64,000 nucleotides of DNA from Agrypnia vestita (Eukaryota; Arthropoda; Insecta; Trichoptera; Phryganeidae). Location: the NCBI GenBank assembly GCA_016648135.1, contig JADDOH010010921.1, positions 45,366 through 109,365 on the forward strand. The letters are read 5' to 3'. Under the pieces are notes generated by a model that made no database searches, was not told where the DNA came from, and saw nothing but the letters and a program-made list of their open reading frames with translations. Of the stretch, positions 1 through 9,515 are shown in pieces; position 1 is the first letter of the stretch; the number at the start of each line of letters is the position of its first letter. A program made the position numbers and the translations under genes.

Positions 1-112
1 GAACCCGCACCATTTTCAATATCTTCGTTTGTAAGGACTCCGATTGGTAACACTAGGAGTTTGGAGGTGGATGAGCCCTCCGGTTTAGGATGAGTTGAAG
101 CGCGGTTGATGA

Positions 113-650
113 TGTAAAGTCACGATGGGTTGACAGAATTTATTTTATTATAAAACACAAGTTATAAAGAATACAGTTATAAAGAATAAGCAATGTGAGT
201 ATACAAAGATTTCAATTGAAAGCGTGACGTCCGAAGGAATGACGGCAAGGGCTTCCGCTATATGAGCCGTTCACTGGAGAAGTGAGATAGTCTGCTCTGG
301 AGCCTACCGTTTTTATAGGACTCGGCGTATTATGACTTCGTCTTACTCGGCCGCTCGTGTGTGTAATATTTTGTGTGGTCAGCAATGTGAGTTCATTCGC
401 TCTTTACGCCCTCTAGCAATACGTCGCCTTTGTACTCGGTCATTGGTCCGGCTTACATCGCCGCCTTGTTCGTTGTGCTCAGCGCTTCCATTGTCGTTCT
501 TTCCCGAATTCAGCTTTCTGATTTCGTGTTTAGGTGCTGATGTACTCGGTACCTCCTTACTCAGTTCGCCTTTATCATCCTTGCTCCATACTTCATCTGA
601 TGTATTTTATTGATCGGCCTCGTTGCCGAGAGTGTGTTGGTTGATGGCTA
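113..650 (-). mobile_element. LTR-like remnant, antisense
   Basis: Read on the minus strand, this has the layout of an LTR. A TATAAAAA box lies at 310-317, AATAAA-type signals lie at about 139-150, and the sequence finishes ...GTGACTTTACA at 113, i.e. with the CA expected at an LTR end. The other boundary near 650 is approximate and I found no target-site duplication. A 93-residue plus-strand ORF inside (332-613) resembles no family I know. It may be a solo LTR of a gypsy- or BEL-type element, but that is inference. Bases 1-112 show nothing I can assign. Confidence 0.35.
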
Positions 651-691
651 GGCTTAAGACTTAATAAATTTATTGTACATTTTGTCAACAG

Positions 692-773
692 ATGTCGGCG
701 CATGGCGTCGTGGTGACAGGAGCGACGCACGCGCACCTGCTGGCGCATAATGGTGGACAAGCACATCTCATCG
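692..773 (+). CDS. Host gene exon A (27 codons, exits in phase 1)
   Basis: This 82-bp GC-rich block stands out from AT-rich surroundings. It is bounded by an acceptor (TTTTGTCAACAG ending at 691) and a strong donor (GTAAGA from 774). Only one of the three frames is open. It gives 27 codons starting MSAHGVVVTGATHAHLLAHN and ending in HLI plus one base, i.e. phase 1. That phase fits the next exon at 4411. The ATG sits directly after the acceptor, so it may be an internal Met rather than the start codon; no promoter or Kozak context was identified. The residues (Gly, Ala, His, small hydrophobics) suggest a low-complexity part of a regulatory protein, but I do not recognise the family. The antisense LTR-like sequence ends only tens of bases upstream. 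Confidence 0.7.
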
Positions 774-1437
774 GTAAGACATTAAGTTGATTATTATTAA
801 TAAGAATATAAAAAATAATTTTCAGGAGTATTCTAGTGTGTTTTTTAATCATTTGGCAGAATGTCATATACGTATATAAAGAATATTGCTTTAAAAATTC
901 CAATCAAAAATAAAGATGACAAGATTTTCAACCACATGTTTTCTTCTCACTTGCTTCATCCCAATATCCTAAGTCACTGTCATCGCCGTCGACTGCTGGA
1001 GTCAGATCTCCTCGTCCTTGCGTCCATGAAGCTTTGGTTTATCTGACTGTGTATTTTTATCTACCGATTGTCATTTGACGTGGATCCAGGGTGGCCCATC
1101 TAAACAGGGCTGCGTCCGCTTTCATTGGTCGTGTAATGGCCAATTATTGGATTAAACTAATGAGCCTGGATACCCATTAAAGATGGTTGCCAGCACGCAC
1201 CATTTGTGAGCCGCGGCTAACATGGGGAAACAGACGCTCACTACCTTTCATCTTAGGATCCCCCGACGCATTAGGTAGTTACCATCAACGTTACCCTCAA
1301 GTTCGTTGCCCGTCGGTCACCACGTGGAGGTATAAAAAGCATGGTGGGAGAAACTGTTTCAGACCAGGCTCTAGAACCGACTCAGGCGGCGTTAGTAAAA
1401 ATGCAACACACATTCCAAATATTTTAAAGATTTGGTA
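774..1437. other. Intron A, first part: no gene seen
   Basis: AT-rich start of the 3,637-bp intron between exons A and B. A moderately GC-rich stretch at 1180-1400 contains a TATAAAA string near 1331 and an 83-codon ORF with no recognisable domain. I assign nothing here. Confidence 0.5.
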
Positions 1438-1560
1438 GTCTATCATGGGTGGAATTTGTGAACGTTACATTATGTAAAATGATCACTTATACCAGCCGTA
1501 CCATAGGTCGTTAGCCCTATGTACACCTAAAAAGACTTCCATTCCTAAATACTTTCACAT
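1438..1560 (+). repeat. Dispersed repeat D, copy 1
   Basis: It carries the D-family signature: CTATCATGGGTGGAA, then a GTTACATTATGTAAAATGAT core with ATCACTTA, then an AAAAAGACTTCC block. The same order appears at 4985-5140, 52140-52290 and, with long perfect arms, at 63640-64000. It is probably a non-autonomous DNA element or LTR piece; the class is unresolved. Confidence 0.55.
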
Positions 1561-1850
1561 TAAAAAGTATTTCACGCTGATTTTATTGCTTCGATCACTT
1601 TCTAGAAAATTCAATTCATTATTCGCACCTAGACAAACTTCGCTTATGGTACTTCCTTGATTTAGCACTCGGTTTACAACGCAATGTCCACACTGGTTAG
1701 CGCAAAGGTTTTATCGCTGGAATGTCGCACATGTTAAACGTCAAAGTCGTTCTAGCATTAAAAAATGCCAACAGGCGCTGAATGAGCAGGACCGATATAA
1801 AAGCTATGGCTTATAAAACGATCCTGGAGAAGCGGTGGATCTCCCCGTTC
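1561..1850. repeat. LTR-like piece plus GACCGATAT motif, copy 1
   Basis: 1561-1760 resembles the LTR-like blocks at 37.3-37.9 kb and 40.6-41.1 kb (runs of short ATTCACT and CGCTTCG-like words). 1766-1850 carries the recurrent motif GAGCAGGACCGATAT...ATCCTGG...AGCGGTG, also present at 17470-17550, 37463-37550 and 43121-43207. At 17.5 kb the motif lies antisense within LINE coding sequence, so I read it as a LINE 3'-end fragment. Confidence 0.4.
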
Positions 1851-3488
1851 TTTTATCCCAACTTGCTGGTTCCCCGAATTTTCGAGAATTTTTTTTTACA
1901 TTTATAGCGATTCCCCGTGCTATGAAGTGTTCCAGAGATTTCAAGAGACTTCGATATCATCTCGTTACAATATATCCATTACTACCCCTGCCATGTTCCG
2001 ATATTTCTTTAGTCTGTAACTGAATCTGTGGAATTTTCTTCAGTACATATTTTCCTTCTAGTCCAAGGAACCTTCAGATCATCTACTTGAGCTTGTATTT
2101 CCTTTGAACGCCGTCTTCAGTATCCTTTAAGCCGACATTCTCGGGACATGTCCTAACTCTAAGTAATTAAGACTCCTGGATTTGATGTACGCAGTAAGGA
2201 TCCGGCATTAAGTAGGTTTATTCTCTATGTTAATGTCTTTTCTCTGCCCAACAGTCTTCGTTCATATTTAATTAATAGAACATCCATCTCATTCTCTTAG
2301 TAATCCACTTTTCATAGAATCATTATATCCTTTTTGAACTTTTTTAGATACGCCTCCATATTTGATACAGAGAGTTCTCTAAATCTAGTTCCGGTTTTTT
2401 TTTGAAAAACAACCAGGAAAATCTTTCACCAAAATTTCATGACGTTTATTTGAGTATCTTGGAGGGTGGAAATATAAGTTCTAATGGTGATAATGAGCCT
2501 CTAATCCAGATTGGCTCTTAACCTTTGTGCATAAGCGGTCCAACCAATCAATTTTCGAAAACGCAGTAGTGGCGAAGAACCCCGAGAGCGGTAGGAAGCG
2601 CTGCTTTCTTGTTCCATCCTTAAACTTTAGAGTGACTAGAACCATTTAATCATGTTAGTGAAATTTCACTTATTACCTCAATTTATCCACAAGAGTGCCT
2701 ATTTACTTGTAACGTGTGTTTCTACGTTCTTGTCATACATCAGAAATCGCATTTACGAAAATCGAAAGATTTATGTAAATGTCGAAAATTTTCGTAAACG
2801 TCGTAATCTTCCACAGTTTTTTGGGTTTCGGGTTCATTTACTGCGGCTGCTCAATGTGTTGTCAAAATGCTTTGTTCTTTCTTTTACTATAAAGAAACCA
2901 TATTGATTGAATATTCTGTAAATTAAATCTATTACAAATGTCTCTAATCCATTGACAGCATTAACTTCCTACTACATCGTACATGTACTTTCTGAGATAA
3001 AAGGGTATAAATTCTGATTTTTTTTTTGAAATGATGATAATCGAGTCATGGCGACTAACATTAAAATCAATTTTCACCCTACCGCACTTATTTGTTTATT
3101 TTAATGGCTTAAATACCTTTTACAATATAATTTATTAAGTTTAACTTTATTTCTCGTGTAAATTAGATTAACAAAAGTATCTCAATTATCAAACATAACA
3201 TTCAACTAGAGGTAGTGAAAGTTTAATTGGAAGATTTGATTTACTCTGGGATATTGCGATATTAATTTCTATATAGGTATGTTATTTTATATTAAATATA
3301 TTTTTATTAATTCCCTATTGCATCCTACGGATAGTGGCTTTGTGTGGACTCCTCGCCGCGTAGCACGAACGCTGTTAGGATACGAATGCCAACATGGATG
3401 GATAAAGTGAAATGCATGGAAAATTTGCTCGTATAACGGTCCCGAATTTGTAGTGCATCCACTTTTCTTTGGTGTCGCGGTACTCACG
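1851..3488. other. Intron A, middle: no gene seen
   Basis: AT-rich sequence with only short unrelated ORFs on either strand. A GC-richer block at 3310-3480 directly precedes the solo LTR. I see no protein motif in it. Confidence 0.5.
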
Positions 3489-3492
3489 ATAT

Positions 3493-4077
3493 TGTAGCGA
3501 GACTACTAAATATCAACAACAACGGTGTCAAGCAACGGTAAGCAGTCGACTGTGACCGCGTTATCTCTCTAAAGAATTCTACGAATTTCCATCTCGTGGT
3601 TAAATACACGTCAGAAGAATCTGGAACTTTCTATGGGCTTCTCGTTACCTTATGAATAAACCTTTCGAGGGAATTTAGCTATAAAAGGGGTCACGCGACG
3701 CGGGCTCGAGCAATTCAGTTCATGGCGATAACAACGCGACATCTCCGTAGCGTAAACAAGTCTGACCAGTGATTCGTGATGTTACAATACCCGATATTAG
3801 TATGTAAGTAAGCAAACGCAGTGAATACCAGTGATACCAGCGGAATAAAGGAAGCATACCGGGGCGAGTAGTTTCTACCAGCGAACATTGAACGGAGTTT
3901 AACAGAATTGATCTAAGCAACAGAAATAGCGTTAATAAGTAGTGCGAATTAAGCAACAAGTCAATAATAAGTATATAAAACATTTAAGTCGTATTCAGTG
4001 ACTTTTTTGGTAATAAATTAAACTAAATTTATTTTTCCAGTTTTTTCATTTGCCTCCCAAAGCCACGTCCCGTGACA
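3493..4077 (+). mobile_element. Solo LTR (gypsy-like), 585 bp
   Basis: It starts TGTAGCGAG and ends CCCGTGACA, i.e. TGT...ACA termini, and is flanked by the direct repeat ATAT at 3489-3492 and 4078-4081. Inside are a TATAAAAGGGG box at 3681-3691, a downstream TTCAGTT initiator-like site about 30 bp later, and an AATAAA signal near the 3' end. That is U3-R-U5 order on the plus strand, the same strand as the host gene. There is no gag or pol next to it, so recombination between two LTRs probably removed the interior. The family is inferred only from structure. Confidence 0.65.
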
Positions 4078-4410
4078 ATATATACTCGTTTATTTAAAAT
4101 ATTATCCTAATTATAATAATTTCGTCGTATGTAACTTCGTGTAACGTCCGTAACATTTTTATAGTAAAATATTTTTTTTCGAAAAAAAAATTCCAGAATA
4201 ATGATTTTTTTTTGAAAATTATTTTCGGGCAATTTGGTTTTTTTTGAAAATATTTTTTTTATAATTTACTTTATTAAACCAAATAAATATTCCTTAGGAA
4301 CCGACATGTAAAAGTACCACCATTTTTGAAGGGTTAAAGCTAGTTTTGTATTCAGACACTGTCAAGGGTACGCTTTAAGCCTCTAACAATTGTGTTTATT
4401 TCTGCTGCAG

Positions 4411-4497
4411 GTGGCCCTGGGGAGCAAGTGGTAGGCGGCTCCCTGCACCCCGCCCTCCGCGGCCTCAAGCCGTCCGCCCTTCATGCGGTGCCATCAG
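4411..4497 (+). CDS. Host gene exon B (87 bp, phase 1 in and out)
   Basis: This 87-bp GC-rich block has a good acceptor (TTATTTCTGCTGCAG ending at 4410) and a donor (GTAAAC from 4498). Joining the last base of exon A to its first two bases makes a Gly codon. The frame then stays open for 28 codons, reading GPGEQVVGGSLHPALRGLKP and onward to VPS, and leaves one base over. Phase 1 in and phase 1 out means the exon could be skipped without a frameshift, so it could be a cassette exon; that is inference. Frame 0 is closed by TAG. The residues are again Gly/Pro/Ala/Leu-rich with no catalytic motif. It is followed by a very long intron reaching 43244. Confidence 0.72.
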
Positions 4498-4530
4498 GTA
4501 AACCTTCATTCTAGCCCTTTTACTTATATT

Positions 4531-4660
4531 TATTTATTTATTTAATGTTCATGGAAGACCAACAGCACAAAAAAGAAGCGTAGAAAACATTGATATAATA
4601 TAGGTGGCCAATTACAGGTCTCCACATTTATATACTAGAGAATTAATTATCCACATCTGA
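4531..4660 (-). mobile_element. LINE 3'-UTR fragment (same family as 61.0-61.8 kb)
   Basis: A (TTTA)n run is followed by sequence containing GGAAGACCAACAGCACAAAA and ACAGGTCTCCACATTTA. The same string lies at 61010-61130, where it is the 3' end of an antisense LINE with recognisable coding sequence. It begins only 34 bp after the exon B donor. Confidence 0.55.
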
Positions 4661-4739
4661 TCTATTCTCAGACAAATTGTATTGTCTTGGGCCCGTGGCA
4701 AATCAAACCCTTGAAATAATTAATTAACTTAACATCTAG

Positions 4740-5140
4740 ATTAAATTGGAGATCTATTCTTTAATTCACACTATTTCGCATTAATCACTCATCTGAAGAA
4801 CACTTTATATTCATCTTCCCAGGATATTCATACGCCGGTGGTCGCACTTATTTCCAAACGACTGTTAGGTATTCTCTTAATTATTGTCACTTGTATTTGG
4901 CTAGCCACAGTAAATCGCCGTTTTAATTTTATCTGTAATCGCTGAAATGTCATAACAATATATCTCTTTGCCACTACTGTTCAATTGCTGAATGTCGCAT
5001 TATGTAGAGTGATCACTTAAGTCAGGTCATATAGGTTTTTAGCCCTGGGCCATCGCATGAAAAGACTTCCACACATTTTTCTCATACTCATAGCTTCGTC
5101 TCTGTGAGACTTATATAATTTATCTTAATTGAAAATGGTG
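4740..5140 (+). repeat. LTR-like piece followed by dispersed repeat D, copy 2
   Basis: 4740-4985 has the same word pattern as the other LTR-like blocks, including CGCTGAAATGTC. 4985-5140 is repeat D: GTCGCATTATGTAGAGTGAT, ATCACTTAAG, GGGCCATCGCATGAAAAGAC and CGTCTCTGTGAGACTTATA in order. Confidence 0.5.
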
Positions 5141-5959
5141 TTCCTCTTTTGATCATAATGATCCTTTGAGACAGAAAACGACTGGAGGCGTTTGAGATGT
5201 GGCAACAGAAAAAGGTCACGTACTTATTTATAAATTCAAGTGACAAAAGCATTTGACCATTCGCATTCATAATCTAATATTAAGATTACGATTGTAAATG
5301 ACTTGTGTCACAATGAGTGGCAATGTTTATCAGTTATTATTACAGTTACAATTAACAATTCAGTGCTTCTGGTATATATTATCATCCAATAGTTCGCCTG
5401 GTGTCGCCTTAATTGAAATAATATAATTATGGCGACATACACTAGATATCAACGTAACATAACTCGTCATATTATATTATTCTCTATTTCTCAATTCTCC
5501 TCACAAATTCATATACTCTCCGCAATAGTTTCCACTCAAAACTGTGTGCAGTACTAATGACAGTTTCAATGCCTCCAAACCCTATTCTAAATATACTACA
5601 AATCCCACCTTTTCTTCCCTACCCTAATATTTTTCATACAACAACAAACTGATCATGTTTTCAAACAGGGAAACATTTTCACCTCTCATGAAAATATATA
5701 TGATTTCAGATATCGTTACCTTTTCCCTCACCGCAAAATTTATTCATTAAATTCAATCCGTGTACATGTAACGGGTGGTCCTACCTAAGTTGGTTTTTTA
5801 ACTTTAAAAAAATATTGTTTTTTTAGAGTTAACATTTTATTTCAATACCAAGTAATATGGAAAATCGTATTTAATATGGAAAACCTATATTTGTCAAATG
5901 AATGCCACTGAATCATTCACAAACACACACTCTTTCAAAGATATTTTCGTCCACACAAT
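5141..5959. other. Intron B: no gene seen
   Basis: AT-rich DNA with short ORFs only. I see no repeat family I can match within this window. Confidence 0.4.
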
Positions 5960-6240
5960 TGAGGTTCTCGTTCATCAACATCAGCTCGGGTATTATCTTT
6001 GAGTGATATAATCGTTTCTGTAGTATCAGCATAGACCTACTCATTTATTAAACCTTAAATAAAATAGTCCAGAGACGTTAAATTAGACGATCTTAATGAA
6101 CAACTGATGTCTAGACAGCAGTTGTTCACAGGTATCCAGAAATTTTCTGATCTTTGCTCGATTCACGGATTATATGGCAATATTGCAATGAGATGGGTCA
6201 CACATATCACGTACCATCTCGAGAAATAAGGTTGAATAGA
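5960..6240 (-). pseudogene. Tc1/mariner-superfamily transposase relic (C-terminal DDE part)
   Basis: On the minus strand from about 6095 downward the frame reads NLTSLDYFI, stop, GLINE, stop, VYADTTETIISLKDN. This matches the pattern PDLTPLDYFLWG..K..VY....TI..LK..I around the last catalytic Asp of insect IS630/Tc1/mariner transposases. Two in-frame stops and no bounded termini show an old fossil. It differs from the cecropia-type mariners at 27-30 kb and 56.5 kb, which have YSPDLAPTDYHFF. The exact group is unresolved. Confidence 0.45.
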
Positions 6241-7664
6241 GATGGCCAGAAATGCGTTCATCAGATTGATCCTTTGTTCCCTAACCTCTGACCGAGGCCT
6301 ACAACTAAGAATGCGTATGGTTCGATGTTATATTTTCGCCATTCAAGATAAAGGTGTGGACCCTACAACATGATGTTAATTTATCAAGTTCTTAAGCTTC
6401 CCGGTTGGATAGAATTACCATTCTTGAAGTCCATTTAGATAAAAAAAACTTTAGCCGCAAAGCTTGGGTAAGATAAGTAGTAGCTTGAGATAGGAAATGG
6501 CACTTTAAAAAGAAGTTGAACGAAGTTCAATATTTTTGAAAATAGAAATCGTCCAATTTCAAATAATCTACTTTACGCCGAAAAACAGACAATCAATCAA
6601 CCGCCATCAAATTCATTCTCTGTTCACATCGAAACGCTGCCAATTTTTTTGTTTGTTTTCAATTTATGGCCGCAAAATTGTCGCTTACATCAATAAAGGA
6701 GACCCCCATCAGGGCCATTCGCTTACATCAAAATAAAAGGCCCTTTTCAGGCCCGCCAAAAATAAAGTTTTCGGCTCCGAGAAGCCGGCCGTGGCTCTAA
6801 AATCTTGTCTAGCATAGTTTTTACTTAGTTGATGTCATATGTGACGTTTCTGAAAGATTAAAAAAAACGATATTTAAAATTACGGTTGAGCTTGGATTAC
6901 CCTGTTCGTATGTTTAATGGATATGTGTGCAGTAACCGCAAATAGTCGGTAGTTAAACGTTGAGAGGGATCAAGTTGTATATACATCAAACATTCTACAA
7001 TAATATTGCTTCAACGGCGCACTGCCGATCCCGGAGCTAGACAAACAGCTAATGTACGTCCAAATTATACCTTCGATCCGCCCATGATTATTGTCTTAGT
7101 ATAATCGACTCTGAGATAAAGGCCCTACAGCCGACTTCGCCGTCTGGAAAGCGACCGAATTCGACCGTCGGCCGGGCAGCTAGGGGTGGGACGGCTTCGG
7201 TCAGACGCCGAACGGAACGAGATTCGGTTTCAAATTAACAGTTGTTGTAAATGGGAAAATTCGTTAGAATACATTATGTAGGGATGGCGCAACGATTTCC
7301 GAAGTTTAAAATGCAATTAATTTTGATCCCACGTTAGCTGTGTCTTATTTCACTGTATTTAGATGAGATAATCTATGGAATATACGTTGACACTCGTAAC
7401 ACAAGAACTTACACCAAAAGATGCAAGACATTCTTTAATTGCTTTTGTATGCGACATCTATACGCTAACTATAGGCATAACAACTGTATCAATACAATAA
7501 CAAAAAATTTCTCAGGTTTTCACGGCAGTTCAAAATCTTCTACGTTAATACCGTATTGACTTCGGTACGGTATTGCAAGTCAGTACTTAACCTACACATC
7601 AATGCATACTCATCACATCAGCCCTGATGAATGTCGGCCAGAGTGATAGGATAGTGCGGCCTGG
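6241..7664. other. Intron B: no gene; GC-richer block at 7090-7240
   Basis: Mostly AT-rich. 7090-7240 is distinctly GC-richer, has no long frame, and matches none of the repeats in this window. It could be a regulatory or conserved non-coding segment; only sequence comparison could tell. Confidence 0.35.
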
Positions 7665-8026
7665 GTCTTCCATATTTCCGTCTTACTCTTATGTTACCTC
7701 CCGGGTACCTGGGTACCCACGTTCGACTTCAGGTTTAAATAATTTCATTCATTTTATCCGTTTGCATCCGCATTATATAAATCATTTGAAAGAGAGAGAA
7801 ATAATGGGAAGACATACATTGTTATGAGAAGTAGCGACCTTCTAAGAAGCTATTTGACCACTGTCTAAATATAATTTTTTGATAAAAAAAAATATATGAG
7901 GGAACGTCCATCCAGATTGAGTACCCGGGTACCTTGGGTAGAAACTAGTATGAGAAATTCCGGGTAGTAACATAAAGGTTAAAAAAAAATCTTTATAAGA
8001 CGGCAATTTCATAGGTAAGGACCTAA
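7665..8026. mobile_element. Short inverted-repeat element with a mariner-like terminus
   Basis: The right end reads CGGCAATTTCATAGGTAAGG followed by ACCTAA and then TA at 8027. That is close to the terminus of the three mariner copies in this window (GCCAATTTCATATGTAAGGA, CCTAA). The left end (GGTCTTCCATAT...CCGTCTTA...TTATGTTACCTCCCGG) is a diverged inverted counterpart. GGTACC/GGGTACCC palindromes occur in both arms. I read it as an old deletion derivative or MITE of a related mariner. Confidence 0.45.
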
Positions 8027-8040
8027 TAATTTAACAAATA

Positions 8041-8600
8041 AATACATTCAATCAGTTTTTTACACATTCTCAAATTCGATTTCGGCAGACGACAGGAGGC
8101 GTCACAACCCTCGGCGAGATTGTTTGTACAAACCTTCCCAGGACCCCGTGGGCGATGTAGGTATGATGGCTACCCGCACCTAGTCAATATTATCCGGCGG
8201 TTATATGGGGCGGTTTCAATCCAGATAAACATCCCGGACGCGGAACTTCTCGGCGTCCTAATTTCACGCACGGCCGACTCGGATTAGTGCGATCCTGCCA
8301 ACCGCTCTGTCGTCGGGCGACATCTGCCGCGTGACGTACGATACGACCGTTCTTATTCTAGCTGCTTTCGTAGAATTGTGAAACTCGAACGCCACTACCC
8401 CTATTGTTTCGTTTTGGTTCTTTGCATTTCAATTCGATTCAAAACTAAATTAATTAATCAATTAGAAAAACATACATAAAATTCACGAAAAAATATTTGG
8501 CTGCTACCAGGATTCGAATCACGGGTATCCTCTTATCCGGAGCAAAAATTTGTTCTGAAAAAATTGCAATTTCACAATAAGAATGTGTTGGAAAATGGAA
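8041..8600. other. Intron B: GC-moderate non-coding block
   Basis: 8085-8400 is richer in GC than its surroundings, lacks a long ORF and matches no other part of the window. It may be unique intronic sequence; no function is assigned. Confidence 0.35.
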
Positions 8601-8604
8601 AATG

Positions 8605-9002
8605 GTGGAAAATCTTTGGTCGATAGAGTGAGGAATGAACAAATTAAAAGTGAATGCAATGCTGGCTGTAGTGTGGTAGATAGAATAAAGAAAGGAGTGC
8701 TGAGATGGTTTGGTCATGTGGAACGTATGAACGAGGAAAGGATGGTTGAGAAAATATATGAGGCGAATGTTGAAGGAAACAGGAATAGAGGGCGTCCGCG
8801 AAAGACCTGGCACGATCAGGTACTACAAGTATTTGAGGATGGCCCTGTTAAAAGCCGCAAGAATCGTAGAACGTGTATGAGAAGATGTATGAATGTGGCC
8901 GAAGCAAAAGTGGTGTGCCAGGATAGAAGAGTGTGGCGTTCAATCCTCTCTGCCTACCCCTGCAGGGAAACGGCGTGATGGTTAGTTAGTTAGTTAGTTA
9001 GA
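8605..9002 (+). mobile_element. RTE-type LINE, 3' fragment with (TTAG)n tail
   Basis: The frame reads KSLVDRVRNEQIKSECNA..., RWFGHVERMNEERMVEKIYE, GRPRKTWHDQ, VVCQDRRVWRSILSAYP and ETA-stop at 8976-8978, followed by (TTAG)n. This is the extreme C-terminus of the protein encoded more completely at 18200-20303. A short microsatellite tail is typical of RTE-type non-LTR retrotransposons. The reverse transcriptase is missing, so the copy is strongly 5'-truncated. Its sister at 24030-24419 has the same TTAG tail, whereas the longer copy ends in (TAAG)n, so two subfamilies are present. Confidence 0.8.
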
Positions 9003-9124
9003 AAAAAAAAACAATTCACTTAAATTTATTTTTATATACAACATTTACATAACAAATATACGTCCAAATCGTAAATGTTATAAATGATAATTATATTAAT
9101 ATATTAAAAATTTTGATTAACATA

Positions 9125-9515
9125 CATGATTCATTTTAAAGGTGTTGGAGAATCTTGCTGCAGAAAACTCATTCAGATATGGAACAGATCAGTGTCCAAA
9201 ACGATATTGTTCAGCATAACTCTTCCAACATAACCATCGGCAGGTTGGTTCTGTATATTAGAATGTGAAACAATCTATGCTGACGATGTCTAAGGTATCA
9301 GGAATATAAAAACCAATGCTCCGAATTATTTCAGATTTATCGATCATACCACCTAACAATCAATAAAAATGCGTAATCAAATACACATTCCTTCTAGTCT
9401 CTAAACTGTTGTAGCCAAGCATACCCTGGTGGAACTCGGTTAGGTAAAGCCAAGGATAATGCCCGTACTCTCTCATGTAGAGATATCTTAGAAACTTTTT
9501 TTGGTTTTCAACAGG
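9125..9515 (-). mobile_element. CR1/Jockey-like LINE C-terminal fragment
   Basis: The minus strand reads FLRYLYMREYGHYPWLYLTE, GMLGYNSLETRRNVYLITHF and IRSIGFYIPD. This is the third copy of the LINE also present in sense at 32990-33400 and 52840-53200. The frame has stops. It is the post-RT C-terminal region, in which SLETRR and LITHFYRLL are typical words. Confidence 0.65.

Noticed and set aside
332..613. 93-codon ORF as a gene
   Set aside because: It lies antisense in an LTR-like block and has no recognisable motif.
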